The notes under the pieces are model-generated. The model did not search any database. It was not told the origin of the DNA and was given only the letters and a program-made list of their open reading frames with translations. Below are positions 21,762-30,700 of a stretch of DNA of 64,000 bases, in pieces (within the stretch, counting starts at the first letter, position 1; each line of letters opens with the position of its first letter). The translations under genes and the position numbers were made by a program. This DNA comes from Symbiodinium natans (Eukaryota; Sar; Dinophyceae; Suessiales; Symbiodiniaceae). The stretch covers positions 268,231 to 332,230 of the forward strand of contig CAJNDS010002137.1 of the NCBI GenBank assembly GCA_905221605.1, read 5' to 3'.

Positions 21762-24700
21762 TCACCAGCTGCGATCTCGATGGTCGTAGCGCCAAGGTCC
21801 ACGGGAGTGCTCCGTAGTGCGACTCCCTGAGCTCCACCAGGATCCTTGATCCTGCCACTGGCGATCACGCCAGGAACTTGAGGAATGCCAGTCGCCCTGC
21901 GACCAAGAGTTGTCGCTCCACGACCAGCCACGATTCGTGTCACGATCGGCCTCCCCAAAACGGGGGGCATTTTGCGAGGTCCTTCTTGCATCCGCCCGCG
22001 CCTGAGCGGCCCGGGACGCTTCTGCCGATTCCTTCATCCTTCGGCACGTCTCCTTTGCCCCACCATAATTCTCAGAGAGGATCTCGGCCAAAAAGACTGC
22101 CAGATGCTCTTCCTCATCGAAGTCCGGGATGCCAATGATGCCCTCCGTAAAGGTGAGGATGTGGGAAACCGCACGAGTGACGCGGATGGTCCGGGCGAAT
22201 TCCTTCACGCCCATGAAGTTGCCGAGCCAAGCGTAGCCCATAGGTTCGAGGTTGGGGTCGTCAATGAGGCCGGCCAGGACGAGATCGTCGGCATTCTTGT
22301 CGAAGAACACCATGCGAGCCAGTCCCTCATGATTGACCTTTTTGTTCTCCCAGGCTTTGTTGGAGCCGTAGCCCAACTCACGTTGTTCGCGGGAACGACC
22401 TTGATTGGGAAGATAAGCGCATGCCACGCAGTCCTGAATAGTGAGCCGCCTTCTCGTCCAGCCGCCCTTGATAGCGTGGATCGCGTAGGTGTCGTCCTGG
22501 TCGAACTTGTCTACCATCGACGTGTAGCCGTGCTTCATGAAGCCTTTGAGATTCTGGCGTGCTAACATGATAGCTCGGCCATCTACGCTCTGCTGTCCCC
22601 TCAAATCATGCGTTCCAGCGGCCTGGCGAATCTTCGCGGCATCCAACTCCCAAAGGCCCTTCCCAAACTGCTCCGCCAGGGCGTCCAAGACATGGGAGCG
22701 CTCACGCGCCATCCACATTCTGAAGGCGCTCTGGGTGGCCCCACGGGTGACGTAGTAGCCACAGTGGAAGCACTTGTGCTGACCTTCGAGACGGAGCTTG
22801 CCACAACTGACGCACTGAACCTGCGTGATTCCCCTGTTCCATCCAGGACGCGGCGCCTGGGTTGCCGGTGCCGTAGAGCGGGTAGCCATTCCTTCATCAG
22901 GGACCACTTGCAACTGACCTTCAGTCAAACGGTTCCTTCCTGAAGGTGACACCTCGATGACATCGGCGTCAGTGTTGAAGCGAACGCGTAGAGGTGGAAG
23001 TTCAGGAACGGTGCTCTCGACCTCCTCAAGGATGGGAACATCGAACTCCTCCTTGACCAACGGGGCTTCTTCATGCTCGACATCACGCTCCTCTTGTGCT
23101 TCTTGGAGAGGTCCCACGGCTTCAACAACCATGCTTCCGGAAGATTCGGCCTCCTCTACCTGAGGGGCATTCTCTTCCTCCTCCCGTCCTTCGGGCCCAT
23201 CCGTGGCGGACCACAAAATTTCATCAGTCCTTGTGTCACGAATATAAAGGACCGTGGACCCGGAGATAGCCTCTCGGCAGAGGACGCCGTCTGATCGGGA
23301 GTAAAACAGTCCGGCGCCCTGACTGAGGGCCTCCATGGTGTTGATGACGATCTCGACGGGGCGATCGCTCCTCACGCCAGGGACGTTTTCTCCCGGCCCT
23401 ACCTCCCGGTCGGCAAAATACACAAAGGCATTCGCGGTGTGGTGCCCGGGGATAAAGCAGGAGTCCAAGATGGCAAAGGCTCGATCCTTGTAGGTGCGGT
23501 GGTAGAGCCTGCGTGGAATCTTCTCCAGGGGCAAAACCGGCCGACCTTCCCAGGTGGCAGAATGCACATCCATTTCTGCTTCTGGGATCATGCTGAACCA
23601 GGCCTCAGCAAGGGTCGAGTCGGGCACCCCTTTCATAGCATCCTTGGAGATGCCTTGGTTCGCCCTAATAAGGGTAGGGTACCCTCCTAGGCCGTAGTAC
23701 TCGGCGAGGGGGTGGTTGCGGTCGATTCGCAGCTGGAACCTGCTGCGATTGTCGTTCTTGACGACGGTGAGGAGCATCCCGAGGCCATAATCCTTGTTCG
23801 TCTTCTTGTTCCAGGCCTCGAGAATCCTCCTCGTAGAGCACCACAATCCATCGCCCTGCAGGCCCGGGACGATCTTGCCACGAACAATGCCGGACAAGGC
23901 AGTCTTGTGATGCTGGGGAATGTTGACATACTTGAAGTTCGGCATCTCGTCCTGAAGGATGTCAACCCACTCGGCCTCACCTTCCGGTGGGCATAAATGG
24001 ATTGCGTCCCAATCGAGGCCCAGCATGTCGACGAGGCACCAATCGTCATCGGTTGTGTAGTAGCCGGACTTGATGGGCTCGTCGTAGTCAGCCTCGTGTG
24101 GGCCCTTCTTTGCCCGTTTGGGGGCACTGGACTCAGGGTCGGTCCGCTGACGACTGTAGACCTCCCCCCTGGCCAAAAGCTTCTCCTTAGTCTCCCGCGC
24201 CGTTGACGACGATGACGGAACAACGACGGCCTCCCCTGGACGGGGGGCATTTTCCTCGCTCTTCTTGATCATCTCGTCGTAGTCCTCGCGGGTAACATAT
24301 TCCCCATCTCCCAGGTGAACGTGGTCCTTGAAGTCCCGGTGGACAAAGTGGTTCGGCGCGGTGTCGGGGAACTGCTCCTGGGGTCCTTGGAAGTAGATGT
24401 CGTCCCACGGGTCAGCCTCGACAAGCGGCTGATATGTGGGCGCTACTCTTCCTTTACGGAAGTGATTCAGGAGCTTCTCCTCCACCTGCACGTCCACAGC
24501 GAACTTGACGTTAGGCTTTGAGACATGGCCGTAGTTTTGCAGGATCAGGTCGATGTCGGCTTCCTTGAAGAAGGAGCATTGGTGACGAAGGACCATAATC
24601 CTGGCGGTAAAACCCAACCACCTCAACAGCTGCAAACGATAGGCGCTGTCCTCCTGGAAGTGAAAGTGATCGAACTTGCGGATCTGGCTTGCAGGCGTAT

Positions 24701-27700
24701 TGAAATGCTTGACGGCCAGCCCAAGTTGGGCGGCATAGTCGAGCAAATCCGCCATGATGGTACCCCAGTCGCGCGGGAGGCAGTAGCTGGCAGCGTCGGT
24801 CGCAGACGTGAGCAGCACAGTACCCACTGACGCCCGTGACTGTAGATCCGCCAACTTGCCTATCTCCCGGAGAACCTTTGGTCCAATGAACTCCCAGCTC
24901 CCCTTTGCCATGTGCGGGTAACCACGAAGCCACTCCGTCTTGCTCTTGAAGCCTGGGTCCAAAAACAGACCTCTTTCGCCGACGAACTCGTTCCCGTTCC
25001 AGATCATCATGAGGTCAATGCTCACCTGACCACTGGCGCCAGTTTCACGCTCCAGTTGGGTGACTTTTCCCACGGCGAGCTCTACGAGCCGCGTGAGATT
25101 CGCACCCCATGTAGGAATGTACTCAACGCCAAGATGATGTGGGAAGGCATTGCCGCGGTTGGCCTTGATGTCTGCCAGCAGATCTGTCTTCCAATTTCCT
25201 TCAGTGAGGAACGTAGTTGTAGAGTCTGCGACGATGACAAGGTAGCGCAAACGGCCTCGAGTAGACTCGGGCTGGAGCATGGCCAAACCTTGATCGGTGA
25301 GCTTTCCGATTTTGGCCACCAAACCAGCCTCCCTGACGTCACTGAGGGCATATTCGCATGCCAGTGGCCGCGGCAAATACTTGTAGAAGTTATTCACGCT
25401 GGCTTCGTCCTCCTGGAAAGGCGCCATGGTGCGGTATTCGGAAGACAATGAAGTCTCCCATAACCGGCGATCCCACCACTGGCGCAGGACCTCCGTCGGA
25501 GCAACGATTCCAGCGTTGGTGGCTTCCATGTCCGGCGCGCAGAACTCTGCCGCGAGAATGCAGCAGGCAGCTAATGCGTTAGTTTGTTCAGCTTTGCGAG
25601 TGCAAACGTGTTTGTGGTCACACGAAAATTGTTGTTGTGCACAAGCTGCATAGTTAGAACGCCTATCGCAAAAGCTTTTCCAATCAATGTGGATGCAATC
25701 AGTCATGGCATGTGAATAGTTCTCACTGTCCTTAAGGTCCTGGCCTCTAGACTCGCCATGAACATGACTGCGATCACACTTGTGCGCTGCCAGCCGCTGC
25801 AATGGAATCGACGACGCAATGGTCCAAGCTTTCCTTAGTGGTAATCCTTGGTAATTCGTAATCCCCAACATGCAACCATCGCAACGGTAGAACTCAAGTC
25901 CAAAATCATTAACCATATGCTGAACATGGTCCCACTTCCAATAGTCGCAATCCTTAGGGAGTTCGAAGGCAACCTGTGGTTTGTACTCTTTGAGCTTCCT
26001 AATGAATTTTCGGAACTGCTTGAGGAGTTTGCAAAACAGTTCCTGACGCTGTTCCCACTTTGGGCTGTCAGGCGTCATGCGATTCCACGGACAACCACCA
26101 GTACACGGAAGCGACGCATAAACTAAAATTGGCTTAGATGCTCCCCCCTCGTCGCAGAGGGTACTAATTTTCTGAACAACTGAAGTCAATGTAGAGTCTT
26201 TCAAGACGTCATCCTCACTGGTGACTCGCAACACATAACATCCTTGACTTGCGCTACGATCCTGCCCTAGTTTGCTGTTGGGGGAGCAACAAAACTCGAC
26301 TATGATTCGTTTGAACCCCAACGGCCTCGAGTATTCTCGGGCAGAAGCAGCGCTGGCCGCACGTGGGGGCAGCCTGAATCCAAGCGTCTTCAAAGAATTG
26401 AGCTCTTGATCTTGCAGTGCGTCTTGGGATCGGGAGGTGTACGCAACAATGGAGAAACGTGTTCCAGTGAAAGGTAACACACAGTGTAATTTTCGCGGAT
26501 CAAAAATGATGGCTTTGTTCAGGGTGGACACAGCACGACCCTTAAGGCGCTTACCATTTGGCCCGACCCTAACAATAGCATCTTCAGATGGAACAAGGGG
26601 GTCCGCAAACCACAGTTCACCATCCTTGAAATCCCCGACACTGAGGGCAAAGCTCATGCTATCCTTAGCATTCCCATGGTCCTTGTGCACAGAGGCACTA
26701 GTACAGCTATTAAGCAGCACCGAGTTCCATGTGAAGTCCTTAGGAGCATGGGCTTGCACAACTCCATTTAGGAAGCGGGCAATCTGAGGCCACCGACGTG
26801 TTGCCTTAGTCACCCCTTGCATTCCTCCGTAAGACCACTGCCCAAAGATATGGTAGTAGCTGCGATTGTCAAGCTTAATCATCTTTCGCTTGGTTTTGTT
26901 GGGGTACATGATCTGGGCTACACGCAACAAAGCCTTAGTACTGAAGTCACGGTCCTTGGTAAGCTCAGCTGCGACTGCGCAAGGATCGCCCGACGGCTTC
27001 ACCACAGGGTGAGCATGAACGACAGGCTTGTTGATGAGATGAGCATCGGACTCGTGTGCCTTAGATTGCCGTCCCCCCTGAAGAGGGGCATCGACGTGCG
27101 CGATGAGCCTTAGAGCATGTTCCCATTTACCTCGGTCAGCGAAAGGTTTGGTAAAGATATCAGCTACTTGCTCTTTAGTGTCAACATTAATCATTTCGAA
27201 GAAGTTACGCTCGAACTGTTGTTTGATCCAAGCAAACGAAATGCGTTGAGTCCTATCGGTGTGACGTAGTTTTTCGCTGTCACCTTTGAGGAGAATAGTG
27301 ATGGTAGCTTGGTTGTCCTCAAGGAGTTGAACAGCAAACTTGGGGCTAAGGTGGACCTTGAGACCGTTTAAATCGGAAACGCTTCGTCCATCCGCCCTAC
27401 ACTCACCATAACGGATCTCATCAAGTTCAGGATCAATTCGTGCGATGATGTCGTTTTCCCTTTGGTTAGGTTTGGTCTTCGGCCTAGCTTGGTAGCTGGC
27501 GGTCCTACTCGCAACCTCACGCCACAGGAAAATCCAAAGACTGAGGCTGGGCAGACCCTGGGCACGAATACCTTGGTTGGCAGCCACAACCTCACTCTCC
27601 GTACTTGAAGTAGTGATGCTGGTCTGTTTCTTGGAAAAAGCATTTAGGGGAAAGTAAGTATTGGGGCCGACCAAGTAAAGGGCGCAGCCTGAAGTGGATT

Positions 27701-30700
27701 TACTGTCGTGGCTACCAGCGTGGTCAGCATCGCAGAACATCCATAACTTACAATCCTGAATGCGATCCCCTATGAATCCCCTCATCCGAACTTCAAGAGA
27801 AGAGTTTATGTAACTGATCAACCTGTGCAAAGCAACGTCACAGTCGCGAGACCACTTGGTGACTCTGGATGCCAGTGCCTGAGTGGCGCGTAACAAGTCC
27901 CACCTGGCCATTCTCGCAGCGAACAAAACCTTCATGAGTACACGGCTAGCAATAGGTTGCAGCTTACCACTAGGTTCATTGTTCTCCAGAACTTTTGCTA
28001 CCCGGTTCTCATGAAAAGGAGTCGCTACGTGCTTCAGGGATTTCTTGTCGACCTTGGCCAACTCACAGTACCTATCAACACAGGACACCAAGAAATCTCG
28101 CATGTCGTAGTACACAACGTTCACGGGCACAGTCATGGAAGGGGTTTTTCCCTGACTGATTGATTCAGTGCTCTTGAACTTACTCTGTCGTGCTTCTCGT
28201 TTAGCTTCGGCTTTGGACCGCTTGGGTTTATTGTGCTTAGCTGCGAGAGCATGAGAAAAGTCCTCGTCACTGACCTCAGTGATGGGGAAATATGTTCTCC
28301 CAGTCCACCAACCTGATTGGTCCGCGGGGCCCCCCTGATTCAAGTCATCATGGATAGGGTCCCTACCATCATCAAACACCGTGATTCGTTGACGGCTTAT
28401 GTGGGGAAATTTCGACACGTCGTCCTGCGTAGGCACATAAAGTTTCCTACGAGGATATATGTGATGCCTAACGACTGCAGCTAACTCAGCGTCGACCTCC
28501 CAGAAGTCCTCTTTGCGGTTCGGCCGGACTTGGTAGTCGGCAGCTGGGCTAGCGTGCTTCTTGTCGAAGACGTAAGCAAATGGGTGGTCCTCCCGTGAAA
28601 GCTGGACCTGATTTTGCTCAACGTGATGACACCCGAAGTACCGCCCCAAGACCTCGGCTGGTTCCATGTCAATCACCTTAGCGATCAACTCCCAACCTTT
28701 GTTGATTTTGTCTTGGGGGCCGGCCATCTTGAAGTCATCAACGTACACAACAAGCAACAAATCTAGTTCAGCATGGTAGAAAACAGAATGCCAAATGTCG
28801 GGTAGAACTGCAGTAAAACCAACACTCTCTAACTGTTCTGTACAGTACCTTTCCCAGATACCACCTGAGTCAGGGTGGCCGTACAAAGCGAGCCTGAGTG
28901 GGCAAACAGGATCTTCATACCCAGACCATTCTTTAGGCCATCTGTTTCGAGGGAGACGAACCCACGTTTCAATGCCTTTAAAAAGGGCTTGTGTGTATGC
29001 GGCGATGCCATCAGCCTGCTGTTTCACGTACCCGGGTTGGCTACCAAACACATCGATGATTTTCCCGGCCTCCATGCTAGCGGGACTTGATCCTAGTTCG
29101 GCGAAAATGGCGTGATCGTGGTTTTCGTCCTGGACATTATTGCCCTGGAAGACACTACGACCCTTCCATTTCTTCTGGGGGTGCCCGTCCGGGAGTTCAT
29201 CCCCCTTGACCGAACAAATCTCAAAGATTTTCCCGAAATGGGCCTTGACATTCTTGTGTTTGGCTTCCGCGGCGACATCCCGGTACTCTCGAACCTTCTT
29301 TTCGAGCCAGCAAGACTTATCGGCAAGTTTCTTCCACTCTCGGTCCATGGCTTCTTTAGCAGCGGGAGTACTTTCGATCTCTTTAGGCCCGACAACCCTG
29401 GCAACAACAGCAAACATCTCACTCGCAACCTGACCAAGTTTGGCCCAATACAAGGACGCCATGCGGTCCCTATGGGGCTCGGGGTCAGGCTCGGCGATGA
29501 CAGGCATGGCCGGGGAGTCTCTAAGGGCCTTGCGAGCATCTTCCTCGGCTTCACGAGCCTTTTTGCGTTCGAATCTTTCAATGTCAGCCTCCCGTTGTGC
29601 CTTGGAATACATGTGCCAAAATTCCGAAGGGGTATCAGGTGGCCTTTTGGAACCTTTCTTATCTCTAACCAACCTCACCCCGTCCCAGTTATACCCTTTG
29701 GGGACTTTCTTCCCGTCAGGCATGGTTTTGGGGTCATGTCTTGGTAGAGTAGATGAGGCCTTAGGCGTGGATGTTGCTTCCTTAGAAGATCCAGGAGCAT
29801 CCCTCCCCAGCCAGTCCTCCACAGCTCCGACATCTTCGGGAACATAGTCCTCGTTTTCCTTGGCCACTTGGTCCAAGTACTCGGACAAACGATCCTTCAA
29901 ATCGGAGTCGTCCAAATCAGGCACACCGGGCGGAGGCAAAGGCTCGTCCGGCGAATCCCCAGGCGGGGCGCGTGTTCCGGCACCTTCTGTGTCTCCCCAC
30001 GAGCAGTCCTGATCTGCGAGGGTCGGCTTACGGAGGCTCTCCTGCAGTGCGAGCTGTTCGGATCTCATTGGGAATGTGAAATCCCCGGGCAACAGCTCCA
30101 TTCGCTTCGACCTCAGGATGGGAAAGTTTCCTATTTCGAACGCAAAGTCACAACCCTCGACGGGGGTAACGAGGTATTCCTCCTTCCAAACGAAGCCAGG
30201 TTGAATGTGGTAACCAAGAAATATTCCCTCAACACCAGTCGGCGCAAACTTGGAGCTCGCAGGAATGTTCTGTTTGGGGTTGTTCCAGTACAACACACGC
30301 GCACCAAAAGGAATCATTATCCCTGAAAACGGTTCCCCATACCTGGCCTCCCAGGGAACAATCCCGTTGTCAAGCCTCTTAGTTGCATTAAGTGCCATCG
30401 CATGGTGTTGGGCGGCCAACGGCCAAAGCTTGTCGGGGAGACCCGCCTGAACAAGGTTGGAGCGGGTACCCTCCAAGATCGTCCGAATTTCTCTTTCGAT
30501 TACCGACTTGTTGGTGTCCACATATTCGCGGGATGTAACATGTCGGACACCCAGGCTTTTGATAGCGGCATGAAGTTCAGGTGCGTTGTCTGAGTAGAAA
30601 ACGCCGACTGCATCTTCTTGACCTAGGAAGTGAAGAAGGTCTTCAAAACACTGATCGCTTGACTTAGTCGGAGAGGGGTAGACGTAACGAAATTTGGTGA

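Noticed and set aside
21755-21770. CTGGTGAGT 5' splice site overlapping the pol stop
   Set aside because: It matches the consensus, but no acceptor or downstream coding sequence is seen in the element, so chance is likely.
21885-22565. 226-codon + strand open frame and other + strand frames across 21.5-34.8 kb
   Set aside because: They are antisense to the retroelement's gag and pol, whose motifs prove the minus strand is coding. No independent motif was seen.
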